From the NCBI GenBank assembly GCA_035557095.1, contig DATMEB010000125.1, positions 16,146 through 80,145 on the forward strand: a stretch of DNA of 64,000 bases, in the 5' to 3' direction. The notes beneath the pieces were generated by a model. That model did not search any database. It worked only from the letters and a program-made list of their open reading frames with translations, and was not told where the DNA came from. The position numbers and the translations under genes are program-made. The DNA is from JALZDI01 sp035557095. GTDB lineage: Bacteria; Actinomycetota; Actinomycetes; Propionibacteriales; Nocardioidaceae. The first letter of the stretch is position 1. Every line of letters begins with the position of its first letter. Of the stretch, positions 8,682-17,020 are shown in pieces.

Positions 8682-8830
8682 TGGTCTCCAGGGGTCGTTT
8701 GTGGTCCCCTCACCTTGGGCGCTGCGCACCGAAAGATAAATGGGCGCCGTGCACAAATCCTGTCGTGCGATGTGCCTGCCGTCGGCGCCGGCCCCTGGCG
8801 AAACTGTGCGCAACGTGCAACCCTGCCCGG
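8682..8830. promoter_or_regulatory. Divergent control region between livG and the PucR regulator
   Basis: This gene-free 149-base region separates two divergent genes and must hold both promoters. It contains several related half-sites (GTGCACAAA near 8749, GTGCGATGTGC near 8765, TGTGCGCAACGTGCAA near 8804) that could be binding sites for the neighbouring regulator. No clear -35/-10 pair was found. The operator assignment is a guess from repetition. Confidence 0.35.
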
Positions 8831-10069
8831 GTGCCGGACCCAGGGCAGTCCACCACGAGCAGCCTCCCGAGGCCCCAGTCCGCGGCCGCCCGGGAGCAGC
8901 TCGCCGACGCCTGGGCCTCACTGCTCGGCCGCACGGACGCCATCGCCGACGACCTCGCCCTGCAGCTCCTGGCCAACGAGCCGACCTACGCCCACGCCGG
9001 TGCCGAGATGCAGGCCGAGCTGCGAGCGTCCTGCCGCGAGCACGTGGAACGGGGAGTGCGGACCATGGCCCGGCTGGCCGAGCCCGGCGAGGAGGCGGTG
9101 CACGTCTGGCGGGAGACCGGTCGGCGTCGCGCCCGGCAGGGCATCCCGATGGACGTCGTCCTGCGCGCGTACAGCGTCGGCTGCCGGGCGGTGTGGGAGG
9201 CGTTGCTGGAGAGCTGCAACCGCGGCGACCTGAACGTCGACGAGCGCGTGCTGGTGATGGCCGGCCAGGCGATGTGGCATTCCATGGACGTGCAGACCGC
9301 CACGCTGGTCGAGGCCTACCGTCGCGAGCACGCGCGCCTGCAGCTACGCGACCTGCAGCGCCAGCACAGCCTGCTCGACGGTCTCGTCGAGGGGCGGGGG
9401 ACCGACCCCGCGTTCGCGCAGGAGGTCTGCGACGGGCTCGGCCTGGCCCCGGACGAGCCGCTGGCATGCGTGGTCGCGCCCATCGACGACCCGCTGGTGG
9501 AGCCGTTGAGCACCCCCGACGACTGCCTGGAGCGGCACGGCCTGGTGTCGCACTGGCACGTGCGCGCCGGCACGTACTTCGGGGTGGTCGCGCTCGGCGA
9601 GCGCGACATGTGCACGCTCGGCCGGATGCTGGAGCCGCGGGTCAACGGGCGGGTGGCGCTCGCCCGGGTGCCCGACGGGCCCAGCGGCTTCGCGCTGGCC
9701 TACCGGCTGGCCGTCCGTGCGGCGTCCACGCTGCCCGACGGTCACCGGGGCCTGACCACGCTGGAGGAACGATTGCCCGAGGTGCTGCTGTCCGGCAGCC
9801 CCGAGATCGTGCCGGCACTGGTTCAGGAGACGCTCGGGGAGGTGCTCGCGCTGCCGCACCAGCAGGCCACCCTGCTGCTGGACACGCTCGCGGCCCTGCT
9901 GGCGCACGACGGCTCGCCGACCCACGCGGCCGACCGGCTGTACTGCCATCGCAACACCGTGATCTACCGGCAGCACCGGATCGAGTCGCTGACCGGTCGC
10001 AGGCTCAACAACGCCCGCGACAAGCTCCTGCTGTCGCTGGCGCTGCTGGCGGCCGGCCGTACGTTCTGA
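8831..10069 (+). CDS. PucR-family transcriptional regulator
   Basis: This 412-residue regulator has a helical N-terminal sensor region, a central GGDEF-like-fold segment typical of the CdaR/PucR group, and a C-terminal PucR helix-turn-helix with YCHRNTVIYRQHRIESLTGR (about residues 378-397). The frame is open further upstream, but the GTG at 8831 removes a Cys/Arg-rich stretch that does not look like protein. It is divergent from livG, so it probably controls the liv operon in response to the transported compound. The effector is unknown. Confidence 0.82.
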   Translation: MPDPGQSTTSSLPRPQSAAAREQLADAWASLLGRTDAIADDLALQLLANEPTYAHAGAEMQAELRASCREHVERGVRTMARLAEPGEEAVHVWRETGRRRARQGIPMDVVLRAYSVGCRAVWEALLESCNRGDLNVDERVLVMAGQAMWHSMDVQTATLVEAYRREHARLQLRDLQRQHSLLDGLVEGRGTDPAFAQEVCDGLGLAPDEPLACVVAPIDDPLVEPLSTPDDCLERHGLVSHWHVRAGTYFGVVALGERDMCTLGRMLEPRVNGRVALARVPDGPSGFALAYRLAVRAASTLPDGHRGLTTLEERLPEVLLSGSPEIVPALVQETLGEVLALPHQQATLLLDTLAALLAHDGSPTHAADRLYCHRNTVIYRQHRIESLTGRRLNNARDKLLLSLALLAAGRTF

Positions 10070-10073
10070 GCCG

Positions 10074-10751
10074 CTACGCCGGTCGCGGGACCGAGGCGAA
10101 CCCCGAGAGCGTGAACCACCGAGGCACCGCCCGGCGCATCGGCTCGGTGCCCTTCACGTCAAGGGCACCGGCACGCAGGGAGTCGGCCCAGCCGACGTCG
10201 CCGCGCCAGATCTCGACCATGCGACGCAGGCTGCTGGTGACCGAGACGGCGACGGCGTAGCCCGGGTCGAAGTCGCACACGTCGGCCTCCTCGGCCGTGA
10301 GCACCATCCACCAGCGGCGCAGCTGCGCCTCGACGTCGGGGAAGGTGAACTGCACGACCGTCCGGCCGTCCGGGATGGCGCCGTGGTCGACGTTGCGGTG
10401 CATGTCCCACAGCAGTAGCTTCGGGTCGAGGTCCTCGTCGCCGAGCTCGCCGACCCAGCGGGTCCCCCACACACCGAGCGCTTCGACCACGGGCCGCAGC
10501 TCGTGCCCCGCCGGGGTCAGGACGTAGCGCACCTGCCTTCCCACGGTTCGGCGCTCCACGATGCCGGCGCGCGCCAGCTGGCTCAGCCGCTTGGACAGCA
10601 GCGCGGGAGACATCTTGGGCAGACCCCGGCGCAGGTCGTTGAAGTGCTCGCTCCCGGACACCAGCTCGCGTACCAGGAGCAGGGTCCAGCGCTCATCGAG
10701 CAGCTCCATCGCCTTGGCCACGGGACAGAACTGCTGGTAGGAGGCGCCCAT
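10074..10751 (-). CDS. HxlR-family regulator with C-terminal SCP2-like domain
   Basis: Residues 1-95 form an HxlR-type winged helix (CPVAKAMELLDERWTLLLVRELV, then LLSKRLSQLARAGIVERR). Residues 110-225 resemble an SCP2 sterol-carrier-like domain that may bind a hydrophobic ligand. This two-domain form is common in actinobacteria. The ATG at 10751 lies 6 bases after TAGCCT, so the mRNA is probably leaderless. It is divergent from a methyltransferase that it may control. Confidence 0.85.
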   Translation of the reverse strand: MGASYQQFCPVAKAMELLDERWTLLLVRELVSGSEHFNDLRRGLPKMSPALLSKRLSQLARAGIVERRTVGRQVRYVLTPAGHELRPVVEALGVWGTRWVGELGDEDLDPKLLLWDMHRNVDHGAIPDGRTVVQFTFPDVEAQLRRWWMVLTAEEADVCDFDPGYAVAVSVTSSLRRMVEIWRGDVGWADSLRAGALDVKGTEPMRRAVPRWFTLSGFASVPRPA

Positions 10752-10757
10752 GCAAGC

Positions 10758-10763
10758 AGGCTA
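10758..10763 (-). promoter_or_regulatory. -10 element of a leaderless HxlR transcript
   Basis: On the minus strand TAGCCT ends 6 bases before the ATG of the HxlR gene, which places the transcription start at the start codon. The same arrangement recurs before many genes in this window. Confidence 0.5.
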
Positions 10764-10824
10764 TTGCCGTCACCCCGGCTCGGCCAGTGGCTGCGGGCAC
10801 CCGACTGCGCGGTCCGGGTGGGCA

Positions 10825-10841
10825 GGTACAGATCTCGTACT
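10825..10841. promoter_or_regulatory. Possible HxlR operator
   Basis: Two GTAC half-sites 7 bases apart lie midway between the HxlR gene and the methyltransferase, just upstream of a TAGAGT -10-like box. Spaced inverted repeats of this kind are typical HxlR targets, but the match is short and could be chance. Confidence 0.3.
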
Positions 10842-10863
10842 AGGTGGGCACGCCGCGCGTTCC

Positions 10864-10869
10864 TAGAGT
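10864..10869 (+). promoter_or_regulatory. -10-like box before the methyltransferase
   Basis: TAGAGT is followed 7 bases later by an in-frame ATG at 10877. Either the protein starts there from a leaderless mRNA, or this is the promoter and translation starts at 10991. Confidence 0.4.
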
Positions 10870-10990
10870 CATTGACATGGCTACGACGCCGTACTCCGGT
10901 CGTCGCGGCGGGGGTCGCCAACGGACTGGGCGGGCCCAGGAGTCGCGCCCCGGACTCGATGCTGGACCGATGCCCGAAGGAGGCAGGGAC

Positions 10991-11842
10991 ATGACTGATG
11001 TGATCAACGAGGTCGACGGTGACCGCGCCCTCAAGGCCAAGCACCGCGCGATCTGGGCGCTGGGTGACTACCCGGCCCTTGCGGCCGCAGTCATCCCCGA
11101 CCTCGGTCCGCTCCTGGTCGAGGCCTGCGGGGTGGGTCCCGGTGACCGGGTGCTGGACATCGCCGCCGGGGCGGGCAATGCCGCCATCTCGGCTGCGTCG
11201 ACCGGAGCGAGCGTGGTGGCCTGCGACCTCACGCCGGAGCTGCTCGATGCCGGCAGGCGGCAGGCCGAGGCGCGCGGCGTCGAGCTGGAGTGGCGTCGGG
11301 CCGACGCCGAGGCGCTGCCGTTCGAGGACGGCGAGTTCGACACGGTGCTGTCCTGTGTAGGGGTCATGTTCGCCCCGCACCACCAGGCGAGCGCCGACGA
11401 GCTGGTGCGGGTCTGCCGCCCGGGTGGAACGATCGGGCTGCTGAGCTGGACGCCGGAGGGGTTCATCGGCCAGATGTTCGCGACCATGAAGCCGTACATG
11501 CCGGCGCCACCGCCGGGCACGCAGCCGCCGCCGATGTGGGGGAGCCGCGACCATGTCCGCACGCTGCTCGGCGACCGGGTGACCGCGACCGTGGCACGTC
11601 GGCAGCGCGTTCGGGTCGACCGGTTCGCCACACCGGAGTCGTTCCGCGACTACTTCAAGGCCTGCTACGGGCCGACCGTGGCCGCCTACCGGGGCATCGC
11701 CGAGGATCCGGAGAAGGTCGCGGCGCTCGACTGTGACCTCGCGGACCTCGCCCGGCGGCACGACGTCGGGGCGGCGTCCACGGTCATGGACTGGGAGTAC
11801 CTGCTGGTCAACGCGCGCAAGCGGGAGGCTGACGAGGCCTGA
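10991..11842 (+). CDS. SAM-dependent class I methyltransferase
   Basis: This 283-residue protein has the SAM motif VLDIAAGAGNAA (about residues 49-60), the acidic DLTPELL loop and FDTVLSCVGVMFAPHH, as in the Methyltransf_11/ubiE-like group. Start 10991 has AGGAGG 8 bases upstream. An alternative in-frame ATG at 10877, preceded by TAGAGT, would add a 38-residue Arg/Gly-rich leader, so the start is not certain. The substrate is unknown. It is divergent from the HxlR regulator, its likely controller. Confidence 0.82.
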   Translation: MTDVINEVDGDRALKAKHRAIWALGDYPALAAAVIPDLGPLLVEACGVGPGDRVLDIAAGAGNAAISAASTGASVVACDLTPELLDAGRRQAEARGVELEWRRADAEALPFEDGEFDTVLSCVGVMFAPHHQASADELVRVCRPGGTIGLLSWTPEGFIGQMFATMKPYMPAPPPGTQPPPMWGSRDHVRTLLGDRVTATVARRQRVRVDRFATPESFRDYFKACYGPTVAAYRGIAEDPEKVAALDCDLADLARRHDVGAASTVMDWEYLLVNARKREADEA

Positions 11843-11899
11843 ACGCTCGAGGGAGCTGTCCGGGGGCGTCGCCGTCTGGCGCCCGGTTCGCCCGACCCG

Positions 11900-13276
11900 C
11901 TAGCAGCGGGGTACGCCGGGCGCGAACCCGGTGCCGCCCGAGCTCGCGAGGCGCTGGTCGGTGACCCAGGCGCCGCTGCGCAGCCGGTTCCACACGTCCG
12001 TGGTGCCGACCTGGGTGCCGGCACGCTGGCACACCACCCGCGCGAGCGCTCCGGCCGGCAGCCTGCCCGAGGTGGCGAACTCCAGTCCGGGGCCGGTATG
12101 CCGCATCACCCGGGTCGTGCCGTTGACCTGGCGGGGGTACGTGCAACGCGGGATCCGCGGGTTGAAGCCCGTCTGCGACGGCGTGCTGACGAAGGTGTCG
12201 GGCACGTAGTCGCCGTTGCCGAGCTTGTCCCACACCGGGCTCTGCCGCTCGACGGTGCCACGGGCCTGGCACAGCACGCCCACGCGCTCGCCCGCCGCCA
12301 CCGTGCGTACGACCGGATGGCCGCGGCCGGGTCCGGAGCGCGCCGGGACCGAGCCGGTGCCGGTCGCCCGGAAGACGCGCAGGACACTCGCGACCGGCGC
12401 GTCGACCTGGTCGCTGTCGATGTTGATGGTCACGCGGCCGTGCCGCTCGTTGTGGTCACCGCGGTACTGCTTGGCCCGCTGGTGGTTGCGCCACACCCGG
12501 TCCGGGATGCCCCTCCAGCCGAACAGCCGGCGGGAGCCGTCCCAGCGCGCGATCCAGATCGCGTCCGGGCGCAGGTAGGCGGGGTTGTCGTAGGCGCGGG
12601 CCAGGTCGCGGGCGCCGGACGTGAGGCCGCCGTACACGCCGGCGAGGTAACCGCGGCTGTGCAGACCACGCGTCCAGCCGGAGACGAAGCGGAGCACGGC
12701 GACACGGCACCGCGCGCGGGTGGCGTTGTAGTGCTCCATGTCGAGGTACAGGGCGCTGCCGGGACGCAGTCCCAGCGCGCGCGCCCGCTCGATGGCGGTG
12801 ACAGCGGCGCTGACGCCCTGCCGGACGGCCACGGCCGGCCGGATCTTCGCGGACCTGGTCCGGCTCGTGCACGGCGCCTGCCGGCCGAGGTGGATCGGCA
12901 GCAGTCGCCAGCCCATCCGGGTCACCCGACGTACCCAGCCAGGCGTCAGCTCGGGCTGCCGGCAGCTGCGCTCGGACCCGCTGATGTAGATGCCGAGGCC
13001 GCGGTACCGCGACGCCCGCCAGGCCGACATCGCCCGCAGGCTCGGCGCGGTGCAGGTGTCGAAGGCCCGCCCGCGCAGCATGGTCGCGGCCGCCTCGGCG
13101 GGGAACCGGACCGGGCTGGTCGGACCCGCCTTCGCGGCGACAGGGGCGAGTCTCGGGTCGGACGTCTGCACCGCCGCGGGTGGCGCGAACGCCAGCGTGG
13201 CGGCCGCGGCGACGGCGAGGGTCAGGACGGCGAAGCCGCGACGCGGCGAGAGAAACGGAATGCGCACACGTGACAT
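11900..13276 (-). CDS. Secreted glycoside-hydrolase-like (DUF1906) protein with two C-terminal SH3-like repeats
   Basis: This 458-residue protein starts with a signal sequence (RRGFAVLTLAVAAAATLAFAPPAA). Residues about 65-310 match the DUF1906/Rv2525c-like TIM-barrel family: FDTCTAPS at the start, GLGIYISGSERSC, ALYLDMEHY with candidate catalytic acids, and IDSDQVD at the end. Residues about 315-458 hold two similar segments, each with a VxxVCQ/VLCQ core and ending FxPxxPRC, probably wall-binding SH3-like modules. Related proteins are thought to act on the cell wall, but no activity is proven for this group. Confidence 0.75.
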   Translation of the reverse strand: MSRVRIPFLSPRRGFAVLTLAVAAAATLAFAPPAAVQTSDPRLAPVAAKAGPTSPVRFPAEAAATMLRGRAFDTCTAPSLRAMSAWRASRYRGLGIYISGSERSCRQPELTPGWVRRVTRMGWRLLPIHLGRQAPCTSRTRSAKIRPAVAVRQGVSAAVTAIERARALGLRPGSALYLDMEHYNATRARCRVAVLRFVSGWTRGLHSRGYLAGVYGGLTSGARDLARAYDNPAYLRPDAIWIARWDGSRRLFGWRGIPDRVWRNHQRAKQYRGDHNERHGRVTINIDSDQVDAPVASVLRVFRATGTGSVPARSGPGRGHPVVRTVAAGERVGVLCQARGTVERQSPVWDKLGNGDYVPDTFVSTPSQTGFNPRIPRCTYPRQVNGTTRVMRHTGPGLEFATSGRLPAGALARVVCQRAGTQVGTTDVWNRLRSGAWVTDQRLASSGGTGFAPGVPRC

Positions 13277-13316
13277 TCAACGTCGGCGGTGCGGCCGCCG
13301 TCAGCGAAATGCCTGA

Positions 13317-13907
13317 TCAGGAGACGTTGACCACCACGACGTTCGACCTGCGCCCTGTCGAGGGGTCGAGGACACGAAATGCGTTGGGTCCGCTCTGCCC
13401 GCTGGCGACGAAGGTGCTGAACGAGCCGCCCTCGACGCTGGCCGAGGTCGGGAACTGCACCCAGGAGCCGCCCTCCTTGCGCTGTACCTGCAGGGAGGTG
13501 CCGTTGGCGCCGGGGTAACGGCCGCTCAGCGTCACCCGCTCGAAGGTGCTGACGCTGCCGCTGCTGGCCCGCAGCCGGATCTGCTCGGCGCGGTTCGGCT
13601 TGCGGGTCCGGGTGGGCTTGGCGGTCGCCTCAGGTGTCTCAGCACCCTCCGAAGGCTCGGCCGACGCCTCGGGGGTCGGCGACTTCGTCGGCAGCAGTGA
13701 GGGCGTGGGCAGCTCGTTCTCGTTGTTGCGGCCGGGGTCGGGCACCGAGGGAGCCGAGGTGTCCTCCTCCGAGGGCGCCAGCCCGGTGAGGTAGACGGCA
13801 CCCGCCGTCAGGCCGCCGACGACCAGCCCGATCACGGCCGCGATGCCGACGACGGTCAGCGTGGCCCGGATCGCGCGACTGCGGAACTGGTCCTGGTCAT
13901 GCGTCAC
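13317..13907 (-). CDS. Membrane-anchored protein with Ser/Pro-rich linker and Ig-like end
   Basis: This 196-residue protein is not recognised as a named family. It has a short cytoplasmic N-terminus, one transmembrane helix (about residues 14-41), a disordered Pro/Glu/Thr/Ser-rich stretch to about residue 105, and a C-terminal beta-rich region (VTLSGRYPGANGTSLQVQRK ... VLDPSTGRRSNVVVV) that resembles surface Ig-like modules. It probably sits on the outer face of the membrane. The next gene on this strand is the GH-like protein 41 bases downstream, so the two may be co-transcribed. Confidence 0.6.
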   Translation of the reverse strand: MTHDQDQFRSRAIRATLTVVGIAAVIGLVVGGLTAGAVYLTGLAPSEEDTSAPSVPDPGRNNENELPTPSLLPTKSPTPEASAEPSEGAETPEATAKPTRTRKPNRAEQIRLRASSGSVSTFERVTLSGRYPGANGTSLQVQRKEGGSWVQFPTSASVEGGSFSTFVASGQSGPNAFRVLDPSTGRRSNVVVVNVS

Positions 13908-13991
13908 CGGCGGCTCGTCCCTCCTCGGCTTCGGACACGTGCGGGTCCCATCCTGCCAGGCGGCAGGAAACGCCCGGACACGTACCGCGTA

Positions 13992-14744
13992 TCAGTCCTC
14001 GCCGAACCCGAGCTTGAACACCTCGAAGCTGGCCGCGTAGGTCGTGCCGAGCCGCGACCCGACCGGCCGGGTCACGCCCTCCAGGAACTCCTCGGGGTCG
14101 AAGTGCCAGCCGAGGCCGTTCAGGTAGGCGTCGTGGGCCTTCAGCGACTCGACGCCCCGCCGGAAGGTGTCCGTGACGTCGACCGCGTGCTGCGAGTACG
14201 GCGAAGCGGCCGCCCACACCTGGCGTACGCCGCCCCAGGGCGCGAGTCCGTCACTCACCTGGTCGGCGAAGATCCAGCGGTTGCCGGCGTCGCGGACAGC
14301 GTCGAGTGTGGCCCTGCCGGCGGCGATGTGGTCGGCCTGGTTGAGCGCGGACGCGCCGTCCCAGGTATCGCGGAAGTTGTTGGTGATCACGATCTCCGGC
14401 CGGTGGTGGCGTACGACCGCGGTGATCGCCCGGCGCAGCGTCACGCCGTACTCCAGGATGCCGTCGGGCATCCCGAGGAACTCGACGGTGTCGACACCCA
14501 CCAGCCGGGCGGAGGTGCGCTGCTCGGCCTCGCGGACGTCGCGGCACTCCTCGGGCTCCATCCCGTCGATGCCGGCCTCGCCGCTGGTCAGCAGGCAGTA
14601 GACGACGTCCTTGCCTGCCTCGGTCCAGCGGGCGATGGCCGCGGCAGCGCCGAACTCGAGGTCGTCGGGATGCGCGACCACGGCCAGCGCCCGCTGCCAG
14701 TTCTCGTCCACGGTGCGCAGGGGCGGCGGGGGTGAGTTCTCCAC
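13992..14744 (-). CDS. PIG-L family deacetylase
   Basis: This 250-residue protein carries the zinc-binding motif AVVAHPDDLEFG (about residues 15-26) and the second His in NQADHIAAG. The family removes N-acetyl groups from sugar conjugates; MshB and Mca of mycothiol metabolism are relatives, but this member has no specific match that fixes its substrate. No in-frame ATG precedes the domain, so the GTG at 14744 was chosen. GATGCT lies 6 bases upstream, a weak leaderless signal. Confidence 0.82.
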   Translation of the reverse strand: MENSPPPPLRTVDENWQRALAVVAHPDDLEFGAAAAIARWTEAGKDVVYCLLTSGEAGIDGMEPEECRDVREAEQRTSARLVGVDTVEFLGMPDGILEYGVTLRRAITAVVRHHRPEIVITNNFRDTWDGASALNQADHIAAGRATLDAVRDAGNRWIFADQVSDGLAPWGGVRQVWAAASPYSQHAVDVTDTFRRGVESLKAHDAYLNGLGWHFDPEEFLEGVTRPVGSRLGTTYAASFEVFKLGFGED

Positions 14745-14953
14745 CGGGCCAGCATCGCACCCGGGTACACCGCCGGGACGGACCGCGTCACGCCGACACG
14801 CCGGTGACCGACACGCCGATACCGGTGAGAAGGGTGGTCTTGCTGGTGCAGATGTTCTCTGTCGTGCACAATGGGGTCCGGACTGTGTTGCTGGCCGCTC
14901 CGGGCCGAGACCGCTGGGGAAGGCGAATCTCGAGCCTTGAAGGAGGGTTCCAG

Positions 14954-15460
14954 GTGACCAGTCGAGTGGCAACACGCGGCGTGCTCTATGTCCACTCCGC
15001 GCCGTCGGCCCTGTGCCCGCACGTCGAGTGGGCGACGGCCGGCGTGTTCGGCGCGCCCGTAAGCCTGTCCTGGATCCCGCAGCCGGCCGCCGCCGGCACC
15101 TACCGCGCGGAGTTCTCGTGGCAGGGCGAGGCGGGTACGGCAGCGCGGATCGCCTCCGCGCTGCGCGGTTGGAAGCAGCTCCGCTTCGAGATCACCGAGG
15201 AGCCCAGCGCCGGCAACGAGGGCGCCCGTTTCTCCTACACCCCGGCTCTGGGCGTCTTCCATGCCCTCACGGGGGTACACGGCGACATCATGATCCCCGA
15301 GGACCGGCTCAAGGCCGCGATGTCCGCCGCCGCCCACGGCGAGACGACGCTGGAGATCGAGCTGGCACACATGCTGGGCGGCCCCTGGGACGACGAGCTG
15401 GAGACCTTCCGGCACGCCGGTGAGGGCGCTCCGGTGCGCTGGCTGCACCAGGTGGTCTGA
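14954..15460 (+). CDS. DUF3145 family protein
   Basis: This 168-residue protein matches the actinobacterial DUF3145 family, recognisable by RGVLYVHSAPSALCPHVEWA, LRFEITEEPSAGNEGARFSY and GVFHALTGVHGDIM. The function is unknown. The GTG at 14954 has GAAGGAGGG upstream and gives the family N-terminus; longer open frame upstream is not conserved-looking. It faces the accD end of the fatty acid synthase cluster across a terminator. Its recurrence beside fab genes in actinobacteria hints at a role in lipid or envelope metabolism. Confidence 0.85.
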   Translation: MTSRVATRGVLYVHSAPSALCPHVEWATAGVFGAPVSLSWIPQPAAAGTYRAEFSWQGEAGTAARIASALRGWKQLRFEITEEPSAGNEGARFSYTPALGVFHALTGVHGDIMIPEDRLKAAMSAAAHGETTLEIELAHMLGGPWDDELETFRHAGEGAPVRWLHQVV

Positions 15461-15469
15461 CCCTCCTCC

Positions 15470-15490
15470 CGCCGAGATCGCACGAATGCC
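15470..15490 (+). repeat. Partial copy of the CGAGATTGCACGAATG element
   Basis: CGCCGAGATCGCACGAATG matches the element found in an array at 25.7-26.0 kb with one change. It lies between convergent genes, as the array does. Confidence 0.5.
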
Positions 15491-15510
15491 CCGGTCGGTG
15501 CCGGGGCATT
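15485..15510. terminator. Bidirectional terminator-like hairpin
   Basis: A perfect 10-base-pair stem AATGCCCCGG / CCGGGGCATT with a 6-base loop lies 24 bases after the DUF3145 stop and 33 bases from the accD stop on the other strand. A second small hairpin follows at 15514-15530. Confidence 0.7.
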
Positions 15511-15543
15511 CCTGCGTTCGCCGCGAACGCGGCGCACGCTTGC

Positions 15544-17004
15544 TCAGAGCGGGATGTTGCCGTGCTTGCCTCGCGGCGAGAGCCCCGCTGCCAGGGCGTC
15601 GGACACCGCGGCCGCGATGGCGCTGCGCGTCGCCGACGGCTCCACGACCTCGTCGACCACGCCGATCTCGACTGCCCGGTCGACGCCGCCGGCGATCTGC
15701 TCGTGCTCCTCGGCGAGCTCGGCCTCGACCTTCGGCCGGATGTCCGCTGCCACCTCGGCGAGCTTGCGCCGGTGCAGGATCCGGACCGCCGCGACCGCGC
15801 CCATGACCGCGATCTCCGCACCCGGCCAGGCGAACACCTTGGTCGCTCCGAGCGATCGCGCGTTCATCGCGATGTAGGCGCCGCCGTAGGCCTTGCGCGT
15901 CACCAGCGTCACGCGCGGGACCACCGACTCGCCGAACGCGTGCAGCAGCTTCGCGCCGCGACGGACCACGCCGTCCCACTCCTGGCCGACGCCGGGGAGA
16001 TAGCCGGGCACGTCGACCACCACGACCAGCGGTACGCCGAACGCGTCGCACATGCGAACGAAGCGCGCGGCCTTCTCGGCCGACAGCGAGTCCAGACAGC
16101 CGCCGAGCCGCAGCGGGTTGTTGGCGATGACACCGACCGTGCGGCCGCCGAGCCGGCCCAGCGCGGTGACGATGTTCGGCGCCCAGCGCGCGTGCAGCTC
16201 GACCATCGTGTCGCCGTCGAGCAGCTCGCGCACCAGCGGGTGCACGTCGTAGGCGCGCTTGAACGAGTCGGGCATGGTCTCGCTCAGGTCGACGTCCTTG
16301 ACCTTGGACATCTCCAGCTGAGCCTGTCCGCCGAGCAGACCGGCGAGCTTGCGTGCCTCGCCGATCGCCTCGGTCTCACTCTCGGTCAGCACGTGCACGA
16401 CACCGGAGCGGCGACCGTGCGGCTCAGGCCCGCCCAGGCGAAGCATGTCGACGTCCTCGCCGGTCACCGAGCGCACGACGTCGGGTCCGGTGACGAAGAT
16501 GCGTCCCTCGGGGCCGAGGATCACGATGTCGGTCAGCGCCGGTCCGTACGCCGCACCACCGGCCGCCGGGCCGAGCACCACGGATATCTGCGGCACCTGC
16601 CCGGAGGCGACGGTCATCGCGTGGAAGATCTGACCGACCGCGTCCAGCGAGAGCACACCCTCGGCCAGACGTGCGCCGCCGGAGTGCCACAGCCCCACGA
16701 TCGGCGCACCGTCGGAGACCGCCCGCTCGTAGGCACGGACGACGACCTTGCAGCCGTCGTTGCCCATCGCCCCGCCCATGACGGTCGCGTCGGAGCAGAA
16801 CGCCACGACATGTGCGCCGTCGACGGTGCCGACGCCGGCGAGCATGCCGCTGCCGTCGTCGTCGGTGATCAGGTCCAGGCTGCCCTCGTCGAACAGGGCC
16901 GCCAGCCGGTAGTTCGGGTTACGCGGATCCTCCTCGCGCGGCAGCTTGGGCTTCTTGGCCGGCGCGGACTGTTCCTGCGGTTTCGTCTCCTGGCTGACGG
17001 CCAT
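15544..17004 (-). CDS. accD: Acyl-CoA carboxylase carboxyltransferase (beta) subunit
   Basis: This 486-residue protein carries the two crotonase-like carboxyltransferase domains. The N-half has FCSDATVMGGAMG, LWHSGGARLAEGV and GPAAGGAAYGPALTD; the C-half has ANNPLRLGGCLDS, VVDVPGYLPG and KAYGGAYIAM. It transfers carboxyl from biotin on a partner alpha subunit (not in the window) to acetyl- or propionyl-CoA. It is the last gene of the fatty acid synthase cluster, 16 bases after fabF. In Mycobacterium accD6 has the same place, so malonyl-CoA supply for FAS II is likely. The ATG has GAGGGG 8 bases upstream. Confidence 0.92.
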   Translation of the reverse strand: MAVSQETKPQEQSAPAKKPKLPREEDPRNPNYRLAALFDEGSLDLITDDDGSGMLAGVGTVDGAHVVAFCSDATVMGGAMGNDGCKVVVRAYERAVSDGAPIVGLWHSGGARLAEGVLSLDAVGQIFHAMTVASGQVPQISVVLGPAAGGAAYGPALTDIVILGPEGRIFVTGPDVVRSVTGEDVDMLRLGGPEPHGRRSGVVHVLTESETEAIGEARKLAGLLGGQAQLEMSKVKDVDLSETMPDSFKRAYDVHPLVRELLDGDTMVELHARWAPNIVTALGRLGGRTVGVIANNPLRLGGCLDSLSAEKAARFVRMCDAFGVPLVVVVDVPGYLPGVGQEWDGVVRRGAKLLHAFGESVVPRVTLVTRKAYGGAYIAMNARSLGATKVFAWPGAEIAVMGAVAAVRILHRRKLAEVAADIRPKVEAELAEEHEQIAGGVDRAVEIGVVDEVVEPSATRSAIAAAVSDALAAGLSPRGKHGNIPL

Positions 17005-17020
17005 GGCGAGTCCCCTCGGG

